Source: Haemonchus contortus | Lineage: Eukaryota; Nematoda; Chromadorea; Rhabditida; Trichostrongylidae | Assembly (NCBI GenBank): GCA_000469685.2 | Contig: LS997562.1 | Coordinates: 30,293,928-30,357,927, forward strand | DNA length: 64,000 bases | Reading direction: 5' to 3' | In this document: piece by piece, positions 52,001 to 62,459 of the stretch | Numbering within the stretch: the first letter of the stretch is position 1 | Layout: each line of letters begins with the position of its first letter | Made by a program: the position numbers and the translations under genes | Notes under the pieces: generated by a model | Told to the model about the DNA's origin: nothing | The model's database searches: none | The model's input: only the letters and a program-made list of their open reading frames with translations

Positions 52001-53369
52001 TCGGGACCAAGTGGATGGAGAATGAACCAAGTGAGCAGGAAACAGAGCAATTCTGCAGGAAAATGTCTAGATACTTCAACGATAATGCTTCATAGTCTCT
52101 TTATAATATAAAGATTTTGAATTTCTACATTGTATTGTCCCAACTGCATATTATTTTAAAATGTGTAATAATAACAAATAATAATATAATAATATCAGTA
52201 ATGATAATAACAAAGTTTTCAATCCATAGGATCAATATCAGTTCACTCAGACTGCCAGAGAGGTCACAGCCAACTAATTAAGCGAGGTCACTCCACAGGC
52301 GAGTAGTGGATGCGCGAGAAAGGTGCGAAGTAATTGGAAGTGTGGAGCCGTGGAACTAAATGCCGACTCCCGGGAACATAAAATGGGAAAAACCGCTGTC
52401 AAAGTCTCGAACGATACGAAAAAGGCAAATTCATAGCAACATAGCAATATAGCAATAGTAAAAAATGGTCCCAAAAACTTGAATGGGTCAATTTCAACGA
52501 AAAAGCAGCCTTTGACGGAATTAACTGGGTGAGGCTGGCCGAACTACTGTCGAAGTATGGCAAACCAATAACCCCGGTAGAGCAAGGAATATCTACGAGA
52601 TGGGAAAGGCCGCTGTTAACAGTCTGCCATCAAAACACCCCCCCCCCCCCCCGAAAGTCATCAAAGACCACGTTTGTTTTTTATATCGAACCTAAAAAAC
52701 GAATGTTCGATTATCTTGATCACGCGGTGTTATTCGCACTTAAAACTATCAACAAAGGACTTGTCACATGAACCACCACCCATTGCTGCTCTTCTTTGTG
52801 CAATTACACCACCCTTCCCCACCCCACAACCCCTCCCTGTACGCCAACGGTCGCTAAAGTTCGCCAGGTCTCCGGGATTTTACACGAAAATGTCCCGATT
52901 TCCTCGTCCCTTCGCAGTTGTTGACAGTCGCGACTATGAGGTCACCTCGGAGTATGGCGTCGCGACATAATGACAAAAATACTTGTCAATTCTATCGGAC
53001 AGTACCAAGTGAGAGACAATGGTGTAAAATGGTGGGGAAGTAAACATGGACTGACCTCTGGTGCTTCCCAAGTAGAAATAGTGTCGAGTTCCCATGCTTT
53101 CCGAAAAACAACATGCTTCTTAAGGGCGTCAGCAGTTTCGTCAAATCGTAGGTCCTTAGCACGTAACCATCGCAACACATACGAATCCTCCAGGCATTCT
53201 ATCGAGGGCAGGATCGTTCTAGAGATTCAGACAGGTGTGCTGGGTGACAAGAGTGCTGCCAATAGTGCGGAATAACTAAAAGTCAGTCCCACCTGAGGTC
53301 GTTGATGGCCTGTTGCTCCTCTGGGGAGATAGGTCTGGTTGGCGACAGTGCAGCGTGCATTACTGCCAT
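40074..53369 (-). CDS. SEC14-like lipid-binding protein with CRAL-TRIO and GOLD domains
   Basis: Eleven minus-strand exons join in phase: 53369-53293, 53218-53056, 50324-50234, 48086-47992, 45979-45822, 45764-45677, 44115-44006, 43877-43740, 41682-41619, 41034-40932 and 40153-40074, giving 388 residues from MAVMHAALSPTRPISPEEQQ to YNIEIEEM and stop. Residues about 15-80 are the CRAL-TRIO N-terminal helices (YVLRWLRAKDLRFDETADAL). Residues about 81-260 are the lipid-binding lobe (DKDGRPI, GMLKSVASLDYIKF, MMLVFDLDHIGS, HYPLVLRKILIIRAPEMA, WPVHWGGNR). Residues about 275-385 are the GOLD domain (DDDDIGFAIHF, EVVYPYIRLECTNVPISG, FDNYYSWFSAKQLRY). Length and order fit animal SEC14L and C. elegans CTG-1/CTG-2 proteins, which bind phospholipid or similar ligands and act at membranes. 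Intron 8 has a GC donor. Introns carry two SINE copies and a Tc1-like remnant. Which ctg paralog this is cannot be told by eye. Confidence 0.93.
41823..42115 (+). repeat. tRNA-derived SINE family 1, old copy
   Basis: A-box TGGTGTAGTGG is still recognisable at its start, but the B box is lost. The body keeps GCCAGACCCGTCTGGTAGGA, GTCACTGACTTGTAAAT and GGAAGTCGAATGCGGAAGCG. It lies in intron 8 of the SEC14-like gene, opposite in orientation to it. Confidence 0.7.
43188..43372 (+). repeat. tRNA-derived SINE family 1, truncated copy with internal deletion
   Basis: Has CCTAGGCCAACCAAGCCTTT and the GACTCGTCTGGGAGGAT block, then GACTTGTACATCGGCTGGCC joined directly to CACTACGACTCTGATGGGA, so it lacks the roughly 45 bases found in other copies. 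It lies in the same intron of the SEC14-like gene as the copy at 41823. Confidence 0.75.
44637..45198 (-). mobile_element. Deleted Tc1/mariner-superfamily transposon (562 bp)
   Basis: Terminal inverted repeats CAGGGTGACCCACATGAAG (44637 onward) and its partner ending at 45198 match with one mismatch over 25 bases, with TA on both flanks as expected of TA-inserting elements. The minus-strand interior keeps a broken transposase C-terminal region (LPVLKLLDFAVWSVQER in place of the usual S-P-D-L-N-P-L-D-F-A-V-W-S-V) with frameshifts and stops. It is too short to encode a full transposase. It lies in intron 6 of the SEC14-like gene. Confidence 0.75.
45980..47991. other. Intron 4 of the SEC14-like gene; one uncertain open frame
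   Basis: The minus strand holds an open frame at 46896-47183 with protein-like composition (NNIRGLGIWVVNEFLPYITK), but it is not in a position expected for the CRAL-TRIO fold, and exons on both sides already join in phase. I therefore treat it as intronic. Confidence 0.45.
48087..50233. other. Intron 3 of the SEC14-like gene; unrecognised plus-strand open frames
   Basis: Plus-strand frames at 48566-48931 (121 residues) and 49745-50197 (150 residues) are of a length that occurs by chance several times in this window. They may be transposon relics, but no family signature is visible. Confidence 0.35.
51142..51263 (+). repeat. Long inverted repeat, left arm
   Basis: Matches the reverse complement of 52252-52380 over about 120 bases with small gaps. 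Shared blocks include TTTAGTTCCACG, AATTACTTCGCACCTT, TCGCCTGTGG and TGACCTCTCTG. Confidence 0.8.
52252..52380 (-). repeat. Long inverted repeat, right arm
   Basis: Inverted partner of 51142-51263, about 1 kb away, inside intron 2 of the SEC14-like gene. The pair could be the arms of a foldback-type element or two opposite insertions of one repeat. Confidence 0.8.
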
Positions 53370-54334
53370 GCGCGAAGGGGGCTGACCTGTCGTGCCGATT
53401 CGCCCCGCGTCTCCGTCGTCAGCAAGTCTACGCTATCTCCGTGATCGCACCTCTCCGACTCTTTTCGCGCTCACACCATTCGTCGATCGTCTAGTTGATG
53501 TTCATCTCTGCATCTCCAGGGACTATATGCGTTTTTCCCTCGATCACGTAGCCTTGATCTAACTCGTTTCAATAAAAAACACGCTCGGCTTTCGTAAACC
53601 CTCACACGGTAAAATCTAGCGAATCTAAAATCTGAGGAAGTTCTGCCACTGATGCGAACTACGTTTTCCCCAGGATATGGATCGTACGAAAGAGAAAGTG
53701 AGCCCAAAATCCAAAAAAGACGCAGCCAGCCTGACAACCAGCTACATCTTTTAGCCCCTCTTTCATCACATATTCTTTCCGGAAACTGCCTGACCGTTTG
53801 TTTTGGAAACCGTTTGGTTTGGAAACTGCCTGACCGCGGTGGTTTTGTCGAAGAGGCCGATGAGATCTGAACGATTTCAAAAGCGCTGGTCTAACGAACT
53901 CCAAACTCACGTTGATTTGCGCTCAGTTTTCCCTTTTCACCCTGTGCAGCCAGCGCTTTCGAATCCAGCCTTTGTGGGTCAGCGATCTGCATCCAAAGAT
54001 TACCCTGCTAGAGACCGAAACGATTTAGAACATTCGAAAAACCATTGGAATGTAAAGAGAATGAAGGCCATAAGGAATCATCCCAAATGTGTGAAGGGAG
54101 GAGGATGGGAGTGGGGGAACAACTGCGATTCCACAACCGTACATTTATAGAAGGTTTTGAAGCAGAACACTGGTTCTCCAGTCAACTACTAAGGTTAGCA
54201 AAAGCTACAGGTTTAGAAGGGTGAGTTACAAATCAGTAATTTTATGAGGCCGTTTAATGAGAACGAGCATCTGACTAGCAAGAAAGACTTGAATTGGGCT
54301 GCTCTAGACACGGGAGGGAAGCCCATACTGTAAC

Positions 54335-55207
54335 CTAGAATTTCATTGGACTGTCACTTGTTGTCCCTACTAGAGCGATGCCAGCATTAGCCTGAAAACA
54401 AAAGGCAATAGAATGGCTCGTCTCGTTATTACAACAAAAGAGAAACAAAATTATTTGGGATGAGAGCCGAGAAGTCGAGAGTATGCAATGAGAAAATAAT
54501 AACAACAAAACTTGGAGCCGTACAGAGGAAGGCGTATAATGTCGCTACATATCAGCCTGTTTGGAAGAGGTGTTGGCCTCATAGGAAATATTTTTAGCCA
54601 ACCTGAATTCGTGCAAGAAGAATGCCGATTTTATAAGCAGGACCAGTACTTCTGGCTATGACTCGGTGAAGGAAGTAGACCGAATCCACTGTTGCAACAC
54701 CTAACGGGATTTTGAATGCCATTGGAAGATCCAAAACATCCTCGCGTGCAATCTAGGAAGGAAAAAGACGCGGCGACGTTCTGTACTATCGAAGATAAAT
54801 TCATAAGTCAACTCACAACAACCCGTCAAGTTTAAATCCAGCAACCCGTAGCGAGTTTCCCCATTAAGTTTCTCTGGGCGTTATCCAGCAAGCATGAATC
54901 TTCCTTTTTGAACGCACTGAAAATTGTCGTTCCAGACTCATGAAATGGTTCAACATAAACCCGCGTTTTCTGGATGAGACACCAAAATCCATTTATCGAT
55001 AATGGCGCCTGACTTAGAGCACTAACACACCTGAAGGTTTCTTGCCCCATATAACACTCCCACGGCGAGAACGTTAGCAGAACACTCACCCATTCTTCTG
55101 GCAATGCACGACTGAATGTCTCATTTGCTTTCTTGCTTCTCGACTTATAGTGCTCCCGGCACCGGTGAAAGCACCCTTTGCTTCATTCACAAGTTTGACG
55201 GGCAGTA
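54335..55207 (-). CDS. Unrecognised gene, C-terminal exons (model incomplete)
   Basis: I do not recognise this protein. Two minus-strand exons are well formed: 54752-54603 (after TTCCTAG; 50 codons, IAREDVLDLPMAFKIPLGVA then TVDSVYFLHRV and on to LLARIQ, phase 0 at both ends) and 54391-54335 (after TTTTCAG; ANAGIALVGTTSDSPMKF and stop). Upstream, 55207-55090 is open in two frames. One reads LPVKLVNEAKGAFTGAGSTI and leads across a 59-nt intron into 55030-54832 (EDSCLLDNAQRNLMGKL, ending in an in-frame stop). The other ends ALPEEW in phase 0 and would join 54752 directly. Both cannot be right, so there may be alternative splicing, two genes, or a damaged copy. It ends about 960 bases before the SEC14-like start on the same strand, so an operon is conceivable. 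Confidence 0.4.
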
Positions 55208-55571
55208 CTGGAACTGGTTACTGGAAAGCATTGAGTACTCATGTCAAGACTGACTCGCCTAATAAGGCCAAAACTGGTAGTCTTGGGAATTCCTCTTAAG
55301 CCTGGGCAAAACGGTTCATTATCTGGTCAATAAATCTATGTGGAAGTCTTTTCTATGCTAGCTTTCCATAGTTTCTCGGTCACGCAACTAAGAACTGGGT
55401 TATTATGTACAGTGAATGGGTGGCTAGTTGACATCGATTGGGATGTACTCAATAGAATGAAAAACATCGCTGTGCGCCTGGATCGAAAGGACTCAGCAAA
55501 AGGTCTTCGTCTCAATGTCTACGGGAAACCACGTCGTCCTTTACTGTTATATATAGACAGGTTACAGAGGT

Positions 55572-55708
55572 TGGCTCCTCCTAAGGTTACAGAGAAGCAA
55601 CAGGATTTTCCCTCCAGCGTCATAGTTGTCTGATCTCCGGAATCTTCAAGAGAGAACTCAATCGTCAAGTTCACTTTGAACCGACGTTCGATTAATCTCG
55701 GAATGACG
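55572..55708 (+). repeat. 137-bp direct repeat, copy 1
   Basis: Nearly identical to 56720-56855, from GGCTCCTCCTAAGGTTACAG to TTAATCTCGGAATGACG. The minus strand is open through both copies, with many amino-acid changes between them (ERRFKVNLTIEF against ERRFEVILKIKF), which argues against selection on that frame. Confidence 0.85.
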
Positions 55709-55939
55709 CTTTTTTGGTTGTGTTTTGAATTTCGCATCTCTAGAGAATTCGTACTACTTGTGAGGGCGTCGGAAAGAACTTTGTGAGGTGGTCGTCAATA
55801 ATTCGCAGAAATGTTCGTTTCAATTCATAGTTTTGGCTATGAAACGCGGTGGTGACTTGTTTTCTACTGGAAAGGTAAGTTTCTGTGTATACGTAAGTTG
55901 GCTTTTATATTTCGAGATTAGAGAACAAAAATTTATATT

Positions 55940-56400
55940 AATCACTGAAAATCGCTTTATTGTTTTTCAAAATCTTTCCCATCAAGATCTATACACTACT
56001 GCATGCGTTTGAAGCGATTGTCGAGGCGCTTTTGCCACTCTGATTGAGATATCTCCAAAATATGCATTGACGAATTGTGTGGGATCCAATTTTTTTGACA
56101 GTCAAATGTTCGTGAAATATTGAATGTATGCTGGTCCCACTAATGCCTAAGGTTGTCTCAATCCACGATAGGTCACATGACGATCTTGCAATATTAGTTT
56201 GCGCACAGTATCAATGGTTTTCGGAACAACAACTGAATTCGGACGACCTCCGCGGAATTCGTCTTGGAGTGACCTCGCTTGAATTCACCACACATTCGAT
56301 AAACATTGGTCCTTGATGGAGTTTCATTGTCAAAAATTGAATTAAGGCCATCTATGCATTGTTGTTGAGTTGATCCTCGTCGGACGTCCCCTTTTTAAAT
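55940..56400 (-). mobile_element. Internally deleted mariner-type transposase relic
   Basis: The minus strand shows, in broken frames, mariner transposase landmarks: a start region with Q-Q-C-I-D-x-L-N-S-I-F, then GEFKRGHSK, then V-R-K-L-I-L-Q-D-R-H-V-T-Y-R, then TSIHSIFHEHL, then directly a C-terminal-like W-Q-K-R and CIDLDGKDFEKQ. The catalytic middle is missing, and stops and frameshifts are present. Confidence 0.65.
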
Positions 56401-56719
56401 TGAAATAAACAACACAAATGGCGCTCATATGCCAAAACGTTCTGAGTACGTAAACCTCAAAAATGCCAAGCTTTACGATAGAGCTGTCAGCTGCCAGATT
56501 GCAACACTAGAGTTGCCCAATCCCGAAAAAGAAGGGAATCCTCGCAGCCAGGTAGACTGTAGTGCGTTTATAGGCACCTTTTGCTTTGTCACCCTGTCAG
56601 TTTTATCTTCTAGAAATAATTGGCCGCACAATGGAATGGACACCTTAGGTCAACGATTGCAAAAAAACTGCTCCCGAAAATCTTTCATCTGATATTCATT
56701 TTTCATAACAATCAGAAAT

Positions 56720-56855
56720 GGCTCCTCCTAAGGTTACAGAGAACCAACAGGATTTTCCCTCCAGCGTCACAGTTGTCTGAGCTCCGGAATCTTCAAGGGA
56801 GAACTTAATCTTCAAGATCACTTCGAACCGACGTTCGATTAATCTCGGAATGACG
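56720..56855 (+). repeat. 137-bp direct repeat, copy 2
   Basis: Same orientation as 55572-55708 and about 1.0 kb from it, with the mariner relic between them. Confidence 0.85.
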
Positions 56856-57439
56856 TGGTTTATCGTCTGTGTGCAATGTCTGATTGAGCCTCCGAGAAGG
56901 ACTATCGGTTGTTTGTCTTCTTCGAACACTATCAAGACGATAGCATAATTGTGATTCCCACTATCACAGTTTCAAATTACTAAAGAAAATCCACAAGGAC
57001 TAAAAATCAAGAAGCGATGATGGAAAGGCTGACTTTGGCACTAATAGCCTCTTTGTCGGACCCTGAGGTATAGGTTTCTAGACGATATTTTAGACGAGTT
57101 TTGGACTCCGTGGTAGGGTCAGGGAACTCCAGGGGTTGCCAGAGATTCTCTCCGTGCCATCCCTCTAACGGCCGCGTACCGTCCTTACATTGATTTTTGA
57201 GGATTTGGAATTTTTTTTTCACGTCAACCCTTGATTGGAGCACCTATGAAAGGATCGCCTGGCTAGATCAAAGCTACACAGGCTCGCGAACACCGCGAGC
57301 TCCCCAGTAATCGATACTCCCTCGTCATCTACTTGCTTGGATGGTGCTGGAAAGCACTAATGATAGTTGCTTGCCCGGTGAGCCAAAGCCTGCAAGGCAG
57401 TAAATTGATGGGCAAGTGGCTGTGGACGGATAACGTCAA

Positions 57440-58170
57440 TGAAAAAGTACGCGAGAAAAATACTGTACCTATTACTACGATCCCACGTATCCCATCTCGA
57501 CAAGACGACTGATAACTGGCAGAATTATCGAGAAGCAAAGGAGCTCGTGGCCGCATCAAAAGCCACTCATTATAAATGATATCAACGAGAAACTCGGAAT
57601 GCGCTACGGTGAATGATATATTTACTGTCTTGCTAAAACCCGCCATGCCAGACGTACCGAGAAATTTTTCGGCATCAATGTCAATCACCACCGTCTGGTA
57701 GACAGCAAGAGAGCAGTAAAACGACGTCAGGTACATGCCGCTCGTCCGGTGCTCTTTTAAAATTAGAGAAGGCTTCGATCGTGTGCTGTGTGAAGTGATA
57801 CGGTACGCCATGTGCCAACATTGAGTTTTTGAAGAAGAAACTGAAAGGCTGTGCCTACTCTACTAATCCAGTGAACAGCCGGTCGGGTACATCAAGGCTC
57901 TGCGATCTCCGGACTACAACTTGTTGTTGTTATAATGCCGTCACACAAAGTCTTCGGATTACAGCCTTAAGGTAGATTCTTAATTATTCTACGCAATACT
58001 CGCTTACGAAGAAAAGAAAGAACTAAATTATTAGGTGCATGCTGGGTCTGAACTCTGCCTGAACGTTCAAAAGACCGAGGACACGGAAGCGGACTCAAAT
58101 CAGCAACTCATTATCGTGAGTGACGACATCGAGTTTTACGTACTTCAAGCTCCTGAGTCGACATCGCGTG
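57440..58170 (+). mobile_element. RTE-type LINE reverse transcriptase fragments
   Basis: Broken plus-strand frames carry signatures of RTE-clade elements: VREK, NWQNYREAKELVAASKATHY, then in another frame INEKLG, LAKTRHARRTEKFFGIN, and further on LCLNVQKTEDTEAD followed by DDIEF. Order matches the reverse transcriptase region, but the middle (palm catalytic residues) is missing and there are several stops. The 160-residue minus-strand frame at 57329-57811 is antisense to this. Confidence 0.7.
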
Positions 58171-58179
58171 TGTAGGCAG

Positions 58180-59780
58180 TCAGGCCTCCGAGGCTGATTC
58201 ATGTGTAAGTGCGTTTCGGTCAAACTCCACTACAAACAGCCTTTTCTCTAAGGCTGAATGGTTTTATCGTATAGCGCGTCTCAGTATAATGCGTTTGTAG
58301 TTGTAGTGCATGTACTAGTTTTTTTGGAGTTATTTTAGGGACAGAGTTTCGTTTCTTCCTCTTCTCATGTCAACAGTTGAAGGGTGAAGATTACTACAAC
58401 GGAGTGGAGCTGCTGTCACGATGACCATAATAACATGATCATCGAAACGGTTTTAAAGTGATTCATATACACATTGACTTGCACGTCGACTGACAACAAA
58501 AACATCACCCTTTAGTAGACTTTCCACAAGGCACGTTTACCATTTCCCAATTTGTATTTGCACTCAGAGCAGTAACCGTTCTTTAAGTGTTTTGCACTCC
58601 ATTCGGAATGAATTGCAGATCATGTTGTTGTTTTTTGAATGTATGTGACTAATTGATTTCAGTAGGATCCAGTATTGACCATATCAATACTCCCAGTGCA
58701 AATGGCGAAATGCCCGCCTCAATCGAACCTTGAGGCATTGGAGCAACAAAAACCCGCAATACCGACTGCTATCTTCTTCTTCGCGCCTAATTTGAGTACA
58801 ATGAATCGATCGATCAGCACTCACGTTCACTCCGCCGTCCTGCCCTTGACATTGTCCATTAATACACAGTTCAAGAAAAATGGTTTTCAAGGTTCCCATT
58901 CAGGAAGAACCTGTGGGCTCCAAGTATGCCACATGGGTCGATCTGTCGGGTCAAAACACGATCTAGATGCAAGGGCTGAAAAGTCTTCGTCGACGTGCAC
59001 GCCCAGATGTGTACGAGTTTGAACGGCGTTGTAAGTGCTGCATCATTCACGAGGACGCCCCATTGTTGGAAATTCAAACAACTAGCAGTAACCCATTACG
59101 AAAGAGCAAGGCATATCGGGGCATTTTGGCTCAATGCAGCCAGCTTTCAACGCAATTGCAACTACTGAAATTTTACTAAAAACCCTTTCCTCGCCAGTTC
59201 TGTCAAGACAATGTCGTACAACCCTCCATTTTCACTACATTAGGAATCCTTGGATTTCATGGAGTCTACTGATTGAATCACTTCCTTCGTCACCGTTGCA
59301 CTATTCTACACCAACTTATTCTTTATCTCCACTAGAAACGGTGCTCGAAATAATCATAATTTGTGCCTTCTCAAGCCAAGGTGTGCCTGCAAATTATTGT
59401 CGATGTTTCTCGCCGTGACCGCCACAATCACGTAATTACGTCTTGAATAGGAATTTTCGTCAACGTCAAAAACTTCATACATATTTACTTATTTGTTTGA
59501 TTATTTATTCCACAGAATTAATTATTCCACAGAAAGAGAGAACTTGAAAAAAACTTGTGAAAAATAAAAGTGAAGAAAAAATCATAGACCATAAAAGCAG
59601 GACAAGATTGCAACAATCATTTACGTGGACTCATGCATTTCTTCAGGAATTTTAAAACGCTCTGAAACACAAGGCATATACACCATCTTTTTCTTAGCTA
59701 CTCGAGTGAAGAAACCCCTTCGTGAGCTTAAAAGTAAAGTATGCAATCAAGTTCGGCTCTATCAGCGTTGTATTTACACA
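58180..59780. other. No supportable gene
   Basis: Several short frames on both strands near 58675-59077; none has recognisable domains. Decayed retroelement sequence is possible. Confidence 0.3.
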
Positions 59781-59785
59781 TGATT

Positions 59786-59852
59786 GTTTTGGGTCGCTCA
59801 AGTCATCTGTGACTAACTTCGTGAATGACAGATGATTTGAGCGACACAAAAC
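59786..59852. other. 25-bp stem hairpin (possible small-RNA precursor or MITE relic)
   Basis: 59786-59810 and 59828-59852 are reverse complements at 23 of 25 positions, with a 17-base loop. No protein or repeat call explains it. Confidence 0.55.
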
Positions 59853-60236
59853 TGGCAAGATTTCCTTTTCTATCTTGGATCTTATACAGAAGCAAAAGGT
59901 CATCGCGCATCTTCCTGAACGTTAGCGAAAAAGGGCTGGAAGGAATTTGCTCTTACAAGGAATCAAGTACGTGTGTCATGAGCTTCCAAGTGAAATCATT
60001 TCGGAACCCTCTCCAACATGCTAGCAAGCTTGGAGTTATAAGTATTGAACTCTGGGTCGCGACTTACGTGCGACCTTCCGACGTCCTGAATGCATCAGCA
60101 GGGAATCGTAATTTAATTGATTGATGAATTGACGTGTGCGATACTAATTCGATGGCTCTCCCGCAGTTCCAACATTTTCCTCCAATTGAATCTTGTAAAG
60201 ACACCTTATTTGGTTGCCGCCATTTGCAATATTCAA

Positions 60237-60774
60237 ATGGAGGAGAATGCTGAAAGCGCGGGAAAGGTAATGAGCTAGCCTCGCATTCGTATATCCGCCA
60301 TATCGTTGTCTCGTCGTCCTGCGGAACGCCGTCCTGTCCTTCTTCCCTTCACCTTGATGCGCCCACTGTATCTGAAGCCGAGTCGCAATATAAATCTTAT
60401 TTCGTCACCAGGACGCGTTTATTTGGTGACAGTAGTTATGCAGTTTGAATATTTGCCGCTTCACCAAGCAGCAGCCCACATTTGATATATGTGCTGTTCT
60501 TTTGGAGGACACCTTCTGTAGCCCAGACACCCCCCAGAATTTCATCACGTTCGCAAACTGCTTTTGCAGACGCTGGCGCGTCCTTTCTAAATCTGGACTC
60601 CTTCACTCACTCAGACGAGCCGCTTGCTGCTGTGGCGGGCCCTCATTCGACTCATGCTTCTTGTGTTGGTAGACAAGTAATATTAAATAGTTTTAATGGT
60701 GAGTTATGGAGCAAAGAGGTGTATCAGATGGAAGATCTGACAAGACGATTATGGCAGGCCGCTTGGAAGAAAAA
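60237..60774 (+). CDS. Possible plus-strand gene, terminal exon (hypothetical)
   Basis: An open frame from about 60509/60522 to TAA at 60772-60774 has a composition typical of a real C-terminus: SFTHSDEPLAAVAGPHSTHA, then VILNSFNGELWSKEVYQMED and LTRRLWQAAWKKK. An AG precedes it at 60520-60521 and another at 60507-60508. A short possible first exon at 60237-60266 (MEENAESAGK before GTAATG) ends in phase 0, but the terminal exon needs phase 1 or 2, so they do not join directly. An AATAAA occurs about 400 bases downstream (near 61176). I do not recognise the protein. Confidence 0.3.
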
Positions 60775-60779
60775 ATAAA

Positions 60780-61680
60780 TGGAAAATATACCTTCGACTC
60801 GATGACCCCTTATATACAACAGCATATCAAGCACACCCACAGTGAAGAACCAATCTCTTATCCTAAGTATATACACAGGGGATAATCCGCAGGAACGTTC
60901 GTTAAATATAAGTATTTTTTCTTTTTTTGTGTTTTGATGTTAGCAAAAGTTCAAAAAAGGGAGAGCACGCATCGATCACATCACATGCGCGGTTTCCCGC
61001 CCAAATTTAGCTATGTAAGAGGCAATTCCATTAGAACGATCGATTAGGATCTAGAAGATCGAGGGGCGCCTAGGACGCGCTGGCAGCGTCACCTTGTTTT
61101 GTTTTTTCAACTTCTTATTGTATTATTGCCGTCGTGTTTTTTGGTGTTTTTTGCTTTTGTTTTTTTTGTCTCCAATAAAGTATCTATCGGCATTTCCGCT
61201 TGCTAGCAGTTGAAACACACTTCTGACTAGTTCCCCTTCGAGTACCCTACCGCGTTTTGGGGCCACTAACAATTGCATGACGCAATTCCCAATATATACT
61301 TTTAGTACATATCACACTTACCCATTTGGATCATAAAATAACATTTTGAAACCATACCACCACTAACTTGAACCAGGCAAAATACCTATACATAGTGCAA
61401 TCACCAAAATTTTGCGATTTTCCCCATTTACGAAATCTCCGAGGTAGGACGATCCGTACGTATAACTTTTTGAATAATTCCAAATACCAACTAATATATA
61501 ATTAAACGATATGAAAAATACCTTCCCATCACTAATTCGCATTCATATCTCATCTTTTCCTACGGCGTGACGCCAAGTTCTGTCCATTAAACGCATATAA
61601 GTACCGTTAAGTGAGAACACCAAATAACTCGTGAATCGAAACCATTCTAACCGTTCCAACTGTGCCCAATGTCCGTGTAG
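60780..61680. other. AT-rich region, no supportable gene
   Basis: May contain the 3' UTR of the preceding hypothetical exon. T-rich around 61090-61170, then CCAATAAAG near 61173. Confidence 0.35.
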
Positions 61681-61685
61681 GCTAA

Positions 61686-61914
61686 CTTAGGCTTGCCTAC
61701 TGCAAGCGTGCAGGCAATCAGTTGCCTGGGGCAGAAAACTGGACAAACAAGCCGATGCAGAGGAGGAGCGAGATCAAGAACGAAATCATTGCGCTGCAGC
61801 TCACCGAAAACTTGGAGGGAATGATCCGCGCAGCATGTGATTTCGGTGAAAGTTTCTTGAATATTAATATCTGTGATAGATCCGATCCAACAGATGGCTT
61901 CACTTTGTCTTAAT
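61686..61914 (+). CDS. Isolated open exon, hypothetical
   Basis: About 75 codons open to a TAA, with a helical, charged composition (RRSEIKNEIIALQLTENLEG then MIRAACDFGESFLNI). Possible acceptors lie at 61719-61721 and upstream. The opposite strand is also open over the same span, so coding strand and reality are both uncertain. Confidence 0.25.
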
Positions 61915-62320
61915 CCCAATTGCTCAGGAGAAAGAAAATTAATACGAAAGCACAGTCAACATATCTGAAATTGAGTTCAAATAGGGGCAAAGAAGAAACC
62001 CAGTTTCAAAAGAAAAAACTCGAGCTCCATCACGAAATCATACGAGCATCGTGATGCGGTATGCTCACGACCACAAGTGTAAACCTTGAGAGGAGGTCCT
62101 GTGTAATGATGGGTTATCTGCAGCACTATACCTGGCAGTGGTATAGAGGTTAGCAGAAGAATATTTCGGTTAAGAGTTCATGGTCTTGTGGAAAGAGCAG
62201 TGCGCACCAACTTGCACTCGTTTACGCGGAACAGTTAGTCTAACAGCAGCCACACTATCACGACAACGTACAAGGGGTTCCCGCAGCGAAACATGGAGTT
62301 TGGTATCCGCGCAACAGGCA

Positions 62321-62403
62321 CCGCCGAGGCGGGTCCCGCGACGATAGTCGCGTCGCGGCCAAGCCATTAAAGGCCGGTGGGGAGATTCCTCCCCATTCCG
62401 GCC
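62321..62403. other. Cluster of three GC-rich hairpins
   Basis: Consecutive stems: 62321-62332 (CCGCC/GGCGG), 62336-62358 (CCGCGACG/CGTCGCGG with a 7-base loop) and 62372-62403 (GGCCGG plus TGGGGAG pairing with CTCCCCA plus CCGGCC). This stands out from the AT-rich surroundings. It could be part of an interspersed repeat or a structured RNA. Confidence 0.45.
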
Positions 62404-62459
62404 TCGTTTTCGTCACGAGTGGTTCGTGTCGCATCCCTGTTGTTCCTTTTTTATATTAT

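Larger units (their letters stand above)
50325..53055. other. Intron 2 of the SEC14-like gene (2.7 kb) with inverted repeats
   Basis: Contains homopolymer C tracts at 50596-50607 and 52638-52652, an AT-rich stretch near 52080-52230, and the inverted pair 51142-51263 / 52252-52380. No exon is needed: flanking exons are phase 0 and join APE to CLEKYCGYGY in the manner typical of the family. Confidence 0.6.

Noticed and set aside
56720..56855. Major sperm protein-like domain on the plus strand of the direct repeat
   Set aside because: Only a weak resemblance, and both copies share an in-frame TGA; not enough to call.
57329..57811. 160-residue open frame on the minus strand
   Set aside because: Antisense to RTE reverse transcriptase fragments on the plus strand.
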